The translations under genes were made by a program, and so were the position numbers. The notes beneath the pieces were generated by a model that worked only from the letters and a program-made list of their open reading frames with translations, did no database searches and was not told the origin of the DNA. Of a stretch of DNA of 64,000 nucleotides, positions 1 through 11,451 are shown one piece after another (the first letter of the stretch is position 1; the number at the start of each line of letters is the position of its first letter). The stretch is from Ananas comosus (lineage: Eukaryota; Streptophyta; Magnoliopsida; Poales; Bromeliaceae): assembly GCF_001540865.1 (NCBI RefSeq), contig NC_033621.1, positions 16,156,333 through 16,220,332 of the forward strand. Direction: 5' to 3'.

Positions 1-393
1 TATTCCTATATATAATATACGGGAGTTTTTAGAAAACCCTAGCCGTCATCTATCCTCTCTTCTCTCTTCCATCTTCTAGCAAGAAAGACGTCCTTTTGCA
101 AGGGAGCTAGCACCCCGGTGAGGACATCGATCAAATCAAGAACCTCGTGTGGATACCTATAGAGGCCGGACGCGTGTGCGGCTTCAAGAGAACCTGATTC
201 CACGATCATCAAATTGAGGGAAGGATTTATCCGCGAAAAAGGTAATGATTCGATTTTACTTTTCTCCTTTAATCTTAAAGAACATGAGGGATCCTAATTG
301 CGTGGTTTTGAGATTAGATCTCGAGAGTTTTCAAAATCAAATTTGTTTGATTTCTTTTTCCGCTGCGTTTTTACCGTACGCAATTTACTAACA
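1..393 (+). mobile_element. Ty1/copia-type LTR, right-hand part
   Basis: The segment reads like the R-U5 end of a plant copia LTR: a pyrimidine-rich leader, no open frame, and a terminal CTAACA at 388-393. Beyond it the sequence changes abruptly to gypsy-LTR sequence. The left end is outside the window, so solo LTR versus 3' LTR cannot be decided. If it is nested in the gypsy LTR, the target duplication would be ATTTG (394-398). The assignment rests on overall resemblance and the terminus and is tentative. Confidence 0.4.
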
Positions 394-923
394 ATTTGTT
401 GGACTAATATGTTTGCAGTGCCTCCTTCGAACCTGGTAGGCCGAGCTCTTCCCTTAGGTGGTTGTACCCACTGGGAACTATATTTACATAGTTCTCACCG
501 CCGTGTGGTTTTGGGGGTTTCAGGTTCACACGTGAGCGGCGCGGCTGCGCGAGGAAAGGGCGTAGCTCCGTAGATAGCGCCCTACCCTGAGACCAGAGAT
601 AGCGATACCCTGAAGTGGTCTAGCCTAAGGGTTAGAGAGGAAAGATCAAACTTGTAATAATCTTGTAGCGATGTGGATTGTATTTGGAAGAAAAGAAAAC
701 GAAAATGTAATATGTATAACCTGGGATGAATGTTTGTAATAATTTAGTTGTTCATGTTTTTGATACTTCCTTATGTAATCTGTATGTTGAATATTATTTC
801 TGGTTGGAACCTCATGTATTGTATGGATTGTCACGCCTAGGACGTACAGGGGAGACTCTGTCCGTTAGGTGGTCTGTCGGCGTCCCTGAATCCGACCAAA
901 TAAGCGGGTGTCGGGACGTGACA
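394..923 (+). mobile_element. 3' end of a large gypsy LTR
   Basis: The segment ends in GGGACGTGACA. Its last ~95 bases match the reverse complement of the start of the LTR at 54219-57484, sharing the tracts around CGTACAGGGGAGACTCTGTC and AATAAGCGGGTG. It carries the conserved hairpin GAACTAT...ATAGTTC at 475-494, the following CTCAC, and a TTTCAG acceptor-like site ending at 523. It belongs to the same family as the solo LTR at 54219. The 5' part is outside the window or displaced by the copia LTR to its left. Confidence 0.6.
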
Positions 924-1279
924 AGAACATAGATGGACAGGTATTGATTAAAAGAGGGGGAAAAAATTGAAGAACAAAGGGGGAGAAGGGGAGAAGAAAA
1001 GAACTTCGAGGACATTGACATTGAAGGTATATGAATGACTAATGATTTGATTTTCTACTTCGTTTTGAATAATTTGTTTTGCAGGAGATCAAGACTTCAA
1101 GACTTCTAGTTGCGTCTAAGTCATATAGTCTGTTTTAGAAGTTTGATGTAATTTTGAATCTTATATGTATTTTGGATTTCACGTGGAAAGTTTGATGTTT
1201 TGGTGATGACATTGAACTTCGTTTTTCATTTATGATGTAATTTTTGTGTTTTGTCATGAAATTTGCCAAAAGGGGAGAT
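924..1279 (+). mobile_element. 3' internal region of a Sirevirus-like copia element with PPTs
   Basis: This purine-rich stretch contains several polypurine runs (around 951-968, 977-1003 and 1269-1277). The last one abuts the TGTT start of the LTR at 1280. Repeated polypurine tracts before the 3' LTR are known for plant Sireviruses. A TTTGCAG|GAG site at 1078-1085 resembles a splice acceptor. No protein-coding frame survives. Assignment to a Sirevirus is an inference from layout. Confidence 0.45.
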
Positions 1280-2400
1280 TGTTAAGTATTGTGTGTTGGC
1301 AAGTTTCGTGAATTGAGTCGGAGTCTTGAAGGGTTCGGTGCATATTGTCGAAGATCGAAAATTCAAGACTTCAAAGAAATGAAAAATATCTCACGACATG
1401 AATCACGATGCTCAGGTACGTTTTCAATTCATGATATGATGGTTCATACTTAGTTATAGATATTAGAATCATGAAAATCAAAGATTAGTGGATTAGAAAG
1501 TGCTTTGGAACTTTTGAAACCCGAGATTGTGAAATTCTGAAAACTGCAGCTGTTGACCGGTAAAGCATCGGATTGTTAACCGGTAATGCATCGGACTGTT
1601 AACCGGTAATGCATCGGACTGTTAACCGGTTAACAATATATAGAATTTTCTATGTCGTCTTTTGTTAATCGGTGACAACTTAAGGTGTTAACCGGTACAC
1701 AGTGTAAAAACCTAAAAAATTTCTAATCCGACTCTAATTAATTCTAAGGTTTATAAATAAGCTATAAGGGTTCTCTAACTTATGGAACATTAGGAGAATA
1801 CATGTTTGAGATACCCTAGAGGCTAAGATTTCGTTCTAAACCTATTTTCTACAAAGTAGCCTCTTTTAGGTCAATTCGAGATATTGAAAATTGATATCTA
1901 TATGTCGAATTGATCTACTCTTCGCTTAGAGATTCTTCTCTGGTTTTCATCGACATTCTAAACGAAGGATCACCATAATCATGATGTTCTTCATGGATGG
2001 CGTCGTGGATTCGGCGTGATTGAAGACGATTTGAGGATTCGGATCGAAAGCTTCGTGGATTCGAAGTGGTGGCGTTTCGTGGATTTGGGACGTGGCGTTC
2101 GTGGATTCAAACGTGAGGGCGTGGACAACCCGGAGGATTGTGTGAGATTCATAGGGGGTTAAGAGAGGTCGAGTCCGTGGAGTCGGTAACCACCTTGTAA
2201 TTTTTACTCTTAGTGAATTATTTTTTCGTATGTTGGTCCTGTGGGTTTTTTACTCCAAGTTGGAGTTTTTCCACATAAATCTCGGTGTGATTTTTATTTT
2301 CCGCATTTACTTTTTATCGCATTGAGATTTGTGGTTTTTTGGCCATTATACCTATTCACTCTAGGTATTTGATAGTACTTCTAGATAAAAGATCCTAGGG
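1280..2400 (+). mobile_element. 3' LTR of the Sirevirus-like copia element
   Basis: The LTR starts with TGTTAAGTATTG directly after an AAAAGGGGAGAT polypurine tract. It is non-coding and ends in a region typical of such LTRs (CTATTCACTCTAGGTATTTG near 2350). No clean CA terminus or target duplication was found at the right end, so the boundary is approximate (2385-2405). The 23-bp tandem repeat at 1550-1634 is inside it. Confidence 0.5.
1550..1634 (+). repeat. 23-bp tandem repeat with ACCGGT cores in copia LTR
   Basis: About 3.5 copies of a 23-bp unit containing TTAACCGGTAATGCATCGG. The last copy ends in the dyad GTTAACCGGTTAAC. Further single cores follow at about 1661 (AATCGGT) and 1690 (AACCGGT). 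The ACCGGT core is the same one that forms palindromic arrays in the large gypsy LTRs of this window. Confidence 0.8.
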
Positions 2401-2442
2401 TTCCGCATAACTTAGGGGCGCGACCACCGCCACGGTGGGGGT

Positions 2443-2940
2443 CTAGGAGTTAGTGGCGGCACAGTAGGCGAGGAGTGCGGGGGGCGCGACGCGAGGACGA
2501 AGAGCTCGCCACGGGAGGGGAGGGAGGCGAAGACGAAGGAAGGGGAGTGGAGAGAAGGAGGGGCGCCATCGCCTCCATGGGAAAAAGGGAGGGGGAGAGG
2601 GAGGTGAAGAGAGGGGGGGGATTTGGGGGAGGAGGAACCAGCGGCGAGAGACGAGATCTAGGGCTTGGCATTGGAGGTGAAGGGAGACGGGGTGGAAGGT
2701 GAAGACGAAGAGGAATGGGGAGGAGGAGGAGGAAGATGTTCGGGCGCGGGCGAGGGAGAGGAAGGAGGGCCGGAAGAGGGTGCGGTTCGGGAAGGGCACG
2801 CGCATAAGGCACATCTCCGCCATGTCCTCCAGTAGCCCCGGGATCAGCGCCGCCGCCTCCTCCTCCTCAATAAAAAAACTATTAGGGTAATAAATTTTAT
2901 CGGATGATTGGTCAAGTAGCAGAAAGGAAGCTTTTGGCAA
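2443..2940 (-). pseudogene. F-box/kelch-repeat gene, 5' fragment
   Basis: A 165-codon minus-strand frame contains an F-box-like start, LIPGLLEDMAEMCLMRVP (about residues 32-49), followed by FPNRTLFR. It then has a segment typical of plant F-box/kelch proteins just after the F-box: an arginine- and serine-rich stretch, then FHPVSLHLQCQALD and SRRWFLLPQIP (about residues 82-106). Compared with the family, roughly ten residues between the F-box core and PSFLSLAR appear to be missing, and after about residue 110 the frame turns into low-complexity proline/arginine sequence without kelch motifs. F-box proteins are substrate receptors of SCF ubiquitin ligases. This copy lacks the kelch propeller and is probably non-functional. 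Its downstream side lies against the copia LTR, which suggests truncation by, or next to, that element. The family call is from recognisable sequence; inactivity is inferred. Confidence 0.6.
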
Positions 2941-4400
2941 ATACTATTATAAAATTTAATTTGATGTAATGCGTGACATTACGATAATCTCTATTGAAAA
3001 AAGAAGAAAAATCTATGGACTACATGAGGACAATCTCCATTGGAGAAAAAAAAAGTGAGCCTTATTCTTTTTGGGTAATATTGTAGTATTAATAATATTT
3101 ATTATGTTTTGAATTGGAGGTTGCTTTTTTCTTTTAAAAAAAAAAACTTATTTTTTGAACTGAATTTGTTGATTTTTTTAATTTTTTTTTAGTTGTTCAT
3201 TTGTTCTGTTGGATTTTTTTTGAAAAGTTGCTAATGAATTCTTAATTTTTTTTTCATTATTATTGCGTTAATACTGATTTTTTTTTTGGTTCAAATTTGT
3301 TGATTTTTTTGTCTTTTTTTTATATATGTATTTGCAGTCTTCTCAAGTTTTCCCTCGCTGCAGCAATTCCAATTGTTGACCTGTGTTACATTCATTTGCT
3401 GCGCGAGATCGCTGGAAAACTATATCTCGATAAACCCTAGTGTGAGTTAACCACAAATTCGGATGATCAATTTGTTGCATATGTCGATTTGCATATTATA
3501 TAGGATTGGGCCTATAGTTGAAGTAGCTCGCCGTTGGGGCTCTGCTTCGGCTATTGCTGCTACAACCGAACAGAATGCTGCTCGTTTCGCCATACATTAT
3601 TGAGGGATGAGCTTGATCTGTAGATTAAAGTGCTAATTATAAGGAGAGGTCGTATTACAAAAATATGTTTGACCACCTCACTAATCAGTATGCGGTTTTG
3701 TTGGAAAAGTAAGATAAAGTTCAAATAGGAGTTTGGTATACTGAAGGAATGCCTCACCTCTGCTGTTGTGCAAAAGGATGAGTTTGTGAGAGAACGTATC
3801 AAAATACATGCTGCAATTGAGGAATGCCACTGTGTTATTAATTGCCTTAGTACAGGGCCAAGCAACGTGGCAATTGATCCCACTAATTCTACTTCTGCTC
3901 CAATGCCCTGAATCTAAGCTTTTTCATGCTTTTCATCTCGGTTATTTAAAGCTTTTTTGTGCCCTGAATCTAAGCTTTTTTGTGCTTTTTCGCTTATTTA
4001 AAACTTAAATATTTTATTGCTTTTCAAATATTAAAAATAATTTTTTTTTACAATTATTGAGAAGTAAAGATTAGTTATGTTTAAAGCTTTCTAGAGTCCT
4101 TATAGTNAAAAAAAAAAAAAAAAAAAAAAAACCAAACAGAGAAAAATAGAACTTCTATAGAATATATATCAACTCGTTTATAAAAATTGAAAACTACTCT
4201 TTTATTTTTTCTCCTTCTATACTTATAAATTTCAATAATCATATACTATTACTATTCCTTTCATCGTAATTTCCTCATATTTTTATAATCGCTGACCAAA
4301 TTTTCTTATTTTAGCATTTGGAAATTATTATATAATAAAATTTTATTTACATCTTATAAAATTTATAATAAAATATTTACGCTAGAAATGTCCGCAGCGA
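2941..4400. other. AT-rich intergenic DNA with short relic frames
   Basis: Mostly A/T-rich sequence with long T runs. Two stretches look like decayed coding sequence on the plus strand: 3504-3603 (reads ...VEVARRWGSASAIAATTE... then stop) and 3771-3911 (reads ...DEFVRERIKIHAAIEEC... then stop). I could not name the source gene. A single N at 4107 precedes about 24 A residues, so an assembly join or a retroposed poly(A) tail is possible there. Confidence 0.35.
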
Positions 4401-4675
4401 AGTGAAGTGCGGGTACTACACTCGCGCCGCGCATATATATATACAAGAAACGTATTCCAAAAAAAAAAAAAAGAAAAAAAAAAAGAAAAAAAAAGAAAAA
4501 AGCTGAAGGTCTTCATGCGTTGTCGCCAGAAGATAAAAGATTTTTTTTTAAAAAAAAACAAGAAAAAAGGAAAAAGAGCTCCCTTCATTTGGGAAGGAGG
4601 AGAAGATCTCAGATTCTCCATCTGCCACCCAACCCAATCCAACCCCAAAAGTGAAAATCCGAGCCCAACGCCCAC

Positions 4676-4683
4676 TATTTAAA
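4676..4683 (+). promoter_or_regulatory. TATA-like box of the GT29 gene
   Basis: TATTTAAA lies 225 bases before the GT29 start codon, after a C/A-rich stretch containing GCCCA-type motifs. A transcription start around 4705-4715 would be expected. It is the only good TATA-like motif close to the gene. Confidence 0.5.
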
Positions 4684-4709
4684 CCGCGCTTAATTCGCAA
4701 ACCCTCCTA

Positions 4710-4895
4710 ATGATAGCAAGCTTCGTCGCTGTTATAGCAAGCACGGAGTACTCTGTACTCCCTCGAAGCTCCTCTAATGGCCGCCGACACACTCTCCTCG
4801 TAGCTCCGAGCGGGGAGCGAAGCTCCAAACCCTCGCGTTCAGAGCTCGTCGTTGACATGGGACCTAGGGTTTCGATGCGTTCCCCATACGTTTAG
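4710..4895 (+). promoter_or_regulatory. Upstream ORF in the 5' leader of the GT29 gene
   Basis: A 61-codon ATG-initiated frame ends in TAG at 4893-4895, five bases before the main ATG at 4901. Two more in-frame ATGs (4857 and 4875) lie inside it. If the transcript starts near the TATA-like box, scanning ribosomes meet this frame first, so it could lower translation of the main protein. The encoded peptide is not recognisable. Whether it is in the mature leader depends on the unmapped transcription start. Confidence 0.4.
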
Positions 4896-4900
4896 GGCAA

Positions 4901-6094
4901 ATGAAGCGATCGCTCCGCCTCCCCTTCGGCCTCCTCGTCCTCACCGCGCTCTTCACCACCCTCAGCTTCCGAGCGGCACTACGCCACGACCACAGCAGCG
5001 CCTCCATCCGGGACGCGGCGGCGGCGGCGGCGGAGCCCGACCTGAACGCGACGCTGCTGAGGCTGTCGGCGGAGGACCCGGGCGAGGCGGCGCTGCGGCG
5101 CGACGTCGACGACCTCCTCGACGGCAACCTCCCCGCCTCCGCCGACCGGAGGGGCCGCTTCCACTCCTCGTGGCGGCGGGAGAACCACCACCACCACCTC
5201 CTCCTCCACCCCCGCCCCCGCTCCGATCCGCATCTCCCGAGTCGCTTCCGCTCGCAGCGCGACTACTTGAGCCTCCCTGAGTTCCGCCGCGCCCTCCGCG
5301 ACTGGTTCCGCCGCCGCCGCTTCCAGCCGGGGGTCATGCCCGAGCTCCCCGACCTCGTCAACAGCCACCTACGCGGCGCCCCGGCCCACCCGGCGGCGGC
5401 GCCCCGGAGGTCGCGCTTCTCCAGCTGCGCCGTGGTCGGCAACAGCGGCATCCTCCTGAATTCCGAGCACGGCGACCTCATTGACGGCCACGACCTCGTC
5501 ATCCGCCTCAACAACGCCCGCATCGAGGGCTTCCGCCGCCACGTCGGCTCCAAGACCGGCCTCTCCTTCGTCAACAGCAACATCCTCCACCTCTGCGCCC
5601 GCCGTGACGGCTGCTTCTGCCACCCCTACGGCGATGGCGTCCCCATCCTCATATACATCTGCCAGGCCGCCCACTTCCTGGACTTTGTCGCCTGCAACGC
5701 CTCCCACCGCGCCCCGCTCCTCGTCACTGACCCGCGCTTCGACGTCCTCTGCGCCCGCATCGTCAAGTACTACTCCCTGCGCCGCTTCGTCAGCGAGACC
5801 GGCCGGCCTCCCGAGCAGTGGGCGGCTGCGCACGACGCGCTCATGTTCCACTACTCCTCGGGCTTCCAGGCCGTGATGCTTGCTGTCGGGATCTGCGATC
5901 GGGTCAGTGTCTTCGGCTTCGGGAAGTCGCTGGATGCCAAGCACCACTACCACACAAACCAGAAGGTGGAGCTCGACCTCCACGATTACGAGGCCGAGTA
6001 CGCCGTCTACCGCAATCTGGTCGAGCGGCCGCAGGTAATACCATTCCTCAGTGACTCTGGATTTAAGGTTCCGCCCGTTGTGTTCTATAATTGA
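4901..6094 (+). CDS. Sialyltransferase-like protein (GT29 family)
   Basis: A 397-residue type II Golgi-type glycosyltransferase. Residues 7-25 form an uncleaved signal anchor, followed by an Ala/Arg/His-rich stem to about residue 170. The GT29 catalytic domain follows. The large sialylmotif is at about 174-220 ([31 protein letters not shown]), the small motif at about 313-344 ([23 protein letters not shown]), and the motif III/very small region at 348-366 ([17 protein letters not shown]). Plant members of this family include Arabidopsis SIA1/MGP2 and SIA2. Plants make little or no sialic acid, so transfer of a related keto-sugar such as Kdo or Dha in pectin (rhamnogalacturonan II) is a plausible role, not something this sequence shows. 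The frame is uninterrupted, very GC-rich at the 5' end and ends ...PPVVFYN, a natural-looking terminus. A CAG|GTAATA at 6030-6038 resembles a splice donor, so an alternative isoform losing the last 19 residues is possible. The start is the first ATG in this frame and places the anchor correctly. Confidence 0.93.
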   Translation: MKRSLRLPFGLLVLTALFTTLSFRAALRHDHSSASIRDAAAAAAEPDLNATLLRLSAEDPGEAALRRDVDDLLDGNLPASADRRGRFHSSWRRENHHHHLLLHPRPRSDPHLPSRFRSQRDYLSLPEFRRALRDWFRRRRFQPGVMPELPDLVNSHLRGAPAHPAAAPRRSRFSSCAVVGNSGILLNSEHGDLIDGHDLVIRLNNARIEGFRRHVGSKTGLSFVNSNILHLCARRDGCFCHPYGDGVPILIYICQAAHFLDFVACNASHRAPLLVTDPRFDVLCARIVKYYSLRRFVSETGRPPEQWAAAHDALMFHYSSGFQAVMLAVGICDRVSVFGFGKSLDAKHHYHTNQKVELDLHDYEAEYAVYRNLVERPQVIPFLSDSGFKVPPVVFYN

Positions 6095-9000
6095 CTGCTG
6101 GGTTGCTGTGCTCGGTCGCAGTGTATATGTATATTTTTCTTCTCTTTTTTTTTTTTCAGAGTACAAAGGAGTAAAGATATTGGAAGGGAAGGAGAAATTT
6201 CTTGGTTAGATCATTTTGTTTCAAGGCCGAATCCAAGTGGTAGCTGTCAAATTGAATTCAAAATTCTTTAGTAGTTATTTTATGGTGAAGGAATTTTAAT
6301 GTCTTTGTCATGTTAGAACGCTGCACAGCAAATTGTGCTTGTCAATTGTAAAAGGTAGAAAGCTTGTTATTCGGAAATCTAAAAAGAAGGATATTAAGAT
6401 TCATTTTTACTATTCGTATGTGGAATCAATCATCAATCGCATACTCCTGGAATTTTATTCCGTTCTTTCACCGTTTGAACGACCCCTATTCTATACTTGC
6501 CTCTGCTAATATATTTTCCGAGTCATTTCGTACCATGTCTTCCAGTAATCCTGCACAGATTTCCTTTATTATGGGATAAAACAAGATGAGCTTTGGCCTT
6601 TTCTTTTTCTCTTCTTATTGTAGCTGCAGCGATCTAAGTTGGGCTGCATGAGTTTCATTGATGCATGAATACAAGCTGGTTTCGCTGTTGGCATCTTTTA
6701 GTTTGTTAATCACAAGGTGGATATACTGTATGAATCAGTCTATTATCAGAAAAGTATTCTCGCTTTGTTTTATGTGCTAACAGCTATTGCAATCAACTGG
6801 GCATTTGATATTCAATTTGTGCTTTCCAACTGGATCTGTGCTCAATCTTATCACAATATCTAAATTCCTTCTTTGTGCCTTTTCACCGGCTTGCCTAAAG
6901 CAGGCCAGTCAGTGCATGATTTGCTTTATGTGTTGTTATATTTCAGGAGAACATGGATGAAGTTTGATGATATGGTTGTCCCATGTGTCTTCTGTTATGC
7001 ACAATTATTAGATCCTGTTATTCTAATTTTGGGGTCAAGTATAACATCATTCCTTTTTCTTGTTAACCTATCTGCGCCTCTTAATTTGGTAAAACTTTTC
7101 CTTTATGGTTTTTCTCTGTTGCATTTAGAGTCATTGGATCTCTACTCTATTATCCCCGTCACTCCAACAGAGGAAACCTATTTGCTTGTTCATTTAGTTG
7201 TAACTTATTCGACAGTGCTGAAAGATTGAAGTTCTTGGGTTCTGCTAAGACTAACTTGGGTAAGGGTGAACTTCTGAATTTTGAATAAATTTTGGTAGTA
7301 TGTTTCATTAGAGGCAGGCTAAAGTATTACCATAAGTCTTGTCCTTGAAAGTTCTTTTGTCCACTGGAAATTATCCACAAGCTGGGGACTGCACACCCAT
7401 CTTTGTCCCTAGCCCTTTAATACTCCATTGATGGCAAGGTACTACATAGAGAAAGATGGAGTGAGCAACATGGGTCACCTACCACATGCTAAGATACCTC
7501 AAAACTTTATCTGGTAGAGATGCTTTTCAATCTAATGCATTGTATTTTTTTTTTTTGGTGGTCCTCCTTTTCCTATGGTTTTCTTGCAGCACATGCACAT
7601 ACCTTATAATCTTCAAATTCATTGTTCACGACTAAAGTACTTTCCTTTCTGGGATTAAACCATCCTTAGCTTTGCAGGTATTTCTTTTACCAATTATCTG
7701 TAAAAGGAATCTGCTGCCTCTTTCTTGGTTGAATTCAAAGGTAATAAATTAACTGGAGATGGCAGCGTGGTGTAATGAAGGTGTGGACAAACTACTGCAG
7801 ACTGAGTGTTTTTTTGGGTTCAAGCAAAATTTGATTGTGATTTCAAAACTGAACATTTTTTAAATTAGTAGTGATTTTCTCATTTACGATTCATCTTCTG
7901 AAAGCTTTCTACAAGTTTGAGAATAATATTTTATGTGTCTTCCAATACTGCAAAATTCTAATCATGTATCTCTGTATGCATGCTTGTAATTATTACTAAT
8001 AGTGTCATAATTATCTCGGGCCCAGGCTGTTTATCCATGGCAAATTCACTTTTCTGTTTGCACATTTTATTCATTGTTGACAATCATGAAAAATTCGAAT
8101 TATTCTCTCACATTTGCATTTGAATTTCTTTAAATTGAAGTAACATACTTACTAGGTGAATTAAATTATCAACATATGGCAATTATCTAGACTTTTTATA
8201 ATTCTGTCATAAGCCTCCAAGGAACCTTGTATTTTAATTTATATTGATCTTTGTTCTTATGTTATGTTGCGTAGTCTCATATGATCTTGTTGAGGAAGAG
8301 TTTAATCTCTAAGAACTTAAGATGCTAATTATCTTTTAGCAATGGATAGATGATGGTAAACCTTGTTGATTTGTCTATTACTAAAGATTGTATTCATGTG
8401 AAATATTTTCACCAAGTTATTAATATTTATACATACTATTTCTGTTTACAGAGAGTATTCAGTTTGTTAATCTCTAGCTATGATCTCTTAATCGCAAACA
8501 AAAATATTGATCTGTGGATGCTTTGGTAAGAAATTGGTTTTTAGGGTCGATTGTATTCCCTAGTACTTATTTAATGATTAGAGCAGTAAAATTTTGATGC
8601 AATATGGTAAAAAAGATACAAATTTTCTCAGTTTTATTTAAAAAAATGAGCGTGATATCCAAATATTTTTATTTGCCTGTAGTTCCATTCAGGAATGGAG
8701 CAAAAGATACTGAGAAATTTGTTTGAGATGCTACTCAACAACTGTTAGAATGTAAGGCAATTTCAACTTCGTATAAATGAGTGACTGCAAAATGATTGGC
8801 CCATCATTTTTTCTTAGAGTCGTATGCTGTCCCAGACAATCATTTGCATGATGGATAGGTTCTCATATAGTACTCCTTTAAATTTCTTGTGAGCGTCAGT
8901 TTGCTGCTTTGTCTTGCTGATATTTATGTTGATCTCCAACAAGACAGCAATATTGTTTTCAAGGTTGCAGTTAAGCAGAGGCCCCAAAAGGATTTACTAT

Positions 9001-9582
9001 ATTACTATTGCAAAAACTCATTCTTCTAAGGCACATTACTGGAAAAGTCTCGAGGAGAGAAAGGACGAATATAACGCGGCGCATGCCTGAATGTTTAGTA
9101 GTAAAAACACTAGCAGTAGCAGCATAGTTGGCAAATGAGAGTTGCCTTTGGGGCTTCACTGCTGCTCTTTAGAACTGAGTTCAAAGAAGAATTCTTTAGC
9201 TGGACGACCTGAAGATGGAATTGCAGTGGGTCAACGAAAGCAGGAGTTAAGTAGATCACACAAATTTGGACTATTACCGAAGTTATGACAGGTATTTTCT
9301 TTGGGTGCCTCAAGTTCTGGTGCTATTATTATGATGTAATCCTATATTCTTTGTTTTGAACTGTTGGCATCCATCATTTGCCATAACTTCTATGTGCTCA
9401 TTTCTGAATCACATACTTATCTATGACATAATAACTGATATTGCTCTCCTCATGTAGTTAATTTCTAGTTGCAGGCACGAACTTACTATTAGTCTAGCAT
9501 CGTTTTGCTGTTTGATTTTCAAATTTGTCAAAATAACTATTTTCAGGTCGAAGATAACCACTAGAGTCATATATATATATAA
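6095..9582. other. 3' flank of the GT29 gene, no gene recognised
   Basis: About 3.5 kb of AT-rich sequence with no convincing coding frame. It probably holds the 3' UTR (possible A/T-rich end signals from about 6280 on). The stretch around 8960-9095 follows TTTTCAAG|GTTGCAG and is open for about 20-45 codons in two frames, so it could serve as an alternative last exon spliced from the donor-like site at 6032. This is weak evidence. Confidence 0.3.
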
Positions 9583-10314
<732 letters not shown>

Positions 10315-10329
10315 TATATATAGAATTCA

Positions 10330-10545
10330 GCTAGAATGCTTCCGAGAGCATAAAAGAGTTGGTGCTTTTGACGTTTTGGCCTTTGGATCAAGGGCATTGA
10401 CCTTTCAAAGCCCTTGGATCATAACTAATCCATTTTGGGTTTGGTGGTGATAGTTGGAATAGTAATGATTCAAGGGCCTGGAGGTTAATCCAAGGTTTAA
10501 AAAATTGAAAGCACCACATGAGTGGTCCTTCCGGGAGCACCCTCG

Positions 10546-10546
<1 letters not shown>
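10330..10546. mobile_element. Fold-back MITE J (about 217 bp)
   Basis: Imperfect inverted ends: GCTAGAATGCTTCCGAGAGC on the left against GCGAGGGTGCTCCCGGAAGG (reverse complement) on the right, followed by a shared GGTGCTTT. It is bounded by TATATATAG on the left and about 30 bases of (TA)n on the right. Non-coding. Confidence 0.6.
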
Positions 10547-10580
<34 letters not shown>

Positions 10581-10598
10581 GAGAGAGAGAGAGAGAGA
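10547..10598. repeat. (TA)n(GA)n microsatellite
   Basis: About 31 bases of TA then about 20 of GA, joining fold-back elements J and B. Confidence 0.95.
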
Positions 10599-10859
10599 GA
10601 GTAGGGCTACTGTGCTATTAGGAGCACATCAGCCCTTATGTTTCTAAGTTCCTAACCATCCATCAATTTTGATGGGTGGTTAGGATGAGAGAGAAAAGAG
10701 AAATTGAAGATAAATTCAAAGAGAAAAGAAATTGAGACACCCAATTTCTTCTCAATTTCTCATCTCTCTCATCTTAACCACCAATCAAAATTGATAGATG
10801 GTTAGGAACTTAGGAGCACAAGGGCTGCTGTTCTCTTAATAGCACAATAACCCCAACCC

Positions 10860-10860
<1 letters not shown>
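10599..10860. mobile_element. Fold-back MITE B (262 bp)
   Basis: Left arm GAGTAGGGCTACTGTGCTAT; the right arm read in reverse complement is GGGGTTATTGTGCTATTA. Strong inverted similarity follows (CTAAGTTCCTAACCATC, TCAATTTTGAT) and the centre is an almost perfect inverted repeat of AGAGAAATTGA-type sequence. It is flanked by (TA)n(GA)n and (CT)n(TA)n. The first bases match MITE A, so the two families share ends but not interiors. Confidence 0.75.

Positions 10861-10920
<60 letters not shown>
10861..10920. repeat. (CT)n(TA)n microsatellite
   Basis: 22 bases of CT followed by 38 bases of TA, mirroring the (TA)n(GA)n tract on the other side of MITE B. Confidence 0.95.
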
Positions 10921-10924
<4 letters not shown>

Positions 10925-11085
10925 AGTTTTCCGAGCCTAATTCGAGCAAGCCCAGTAATACTCAAGCTCGACTTGAAATATATTTCGAGTTTTATTTTTT
11001 GTTCAAACTCGGCTCATTTAATTTTGAGTCAAGCTCAAGAGCGCCAAATACCGTAGCCGATTCGCTCATTTGTCAGCCCTAACTA
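10921..11085 (-). mobile_element. Truncated hAT-like MITE fragment
   Basis: The right end in reverse complement reads TTAGGGCTGACAAATGAGCG, the kind of terminus seen in plant non-autonomous hAT elements. The interior repeats GAGCTCGA/TCGAGCTTG-like words. The left end is lost in the (TA)n tract. 11086-11450 holds nothing recognisable. Confidence 0.4.
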
Positions 11086-11451
11086 CACCCCCTAAAAAAA
11101 AAAGAGAATCTTATCACCACTTTCTAATTTGATACACTGTTCCTGTAAAGTGGTCTCTGTTCCCAGGTTCCCTCAAAGGTTGGCTCTCGTTAATTATTCA
11201 CAGCTGTTTTATGCTGTGAGGTCTAGTTGTTGAATCTCCCTATTATGCCGAGGCTACCACCTTTTCCACCCTATCTATAAAAGCATGAAAAAAAATTTGG
11301 TAGGGAAGATCAGTAAGGTAAGGCCATTTTATCTGTCATTCATCTATATCATGTGAACGACACGAATCTTAGAGTTACGTGAATGGTGGATAGGAGAGTT
11401 TAATATTGAGGACTCTTCTCACCAATTTTTTTTCTTCTATATACATACACN

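Noticed and set aside
4852..5280. 142-codon plus-strand frame overlapping the GT29 start
   Set aside because: It needs a non-ATG start (TTG), is proline/arginine low complexity and lies in the wrong frame of a well-supported gene.
5369..6166. 265-codon open frame on the minus strand of the GT29 gene
   Set aside because: It is a shadow of the GC-rich coding strand; the composition (Val/Glu/Ala/Asp runs) mirrors the sense codons and no motif is present.
6873..7229. 118-codon plus-strand frame downstream of GT29
   Set aside because: Hydrophobic, T-rich sequence typical of intron or UTR translation; no homologous motif recognised.
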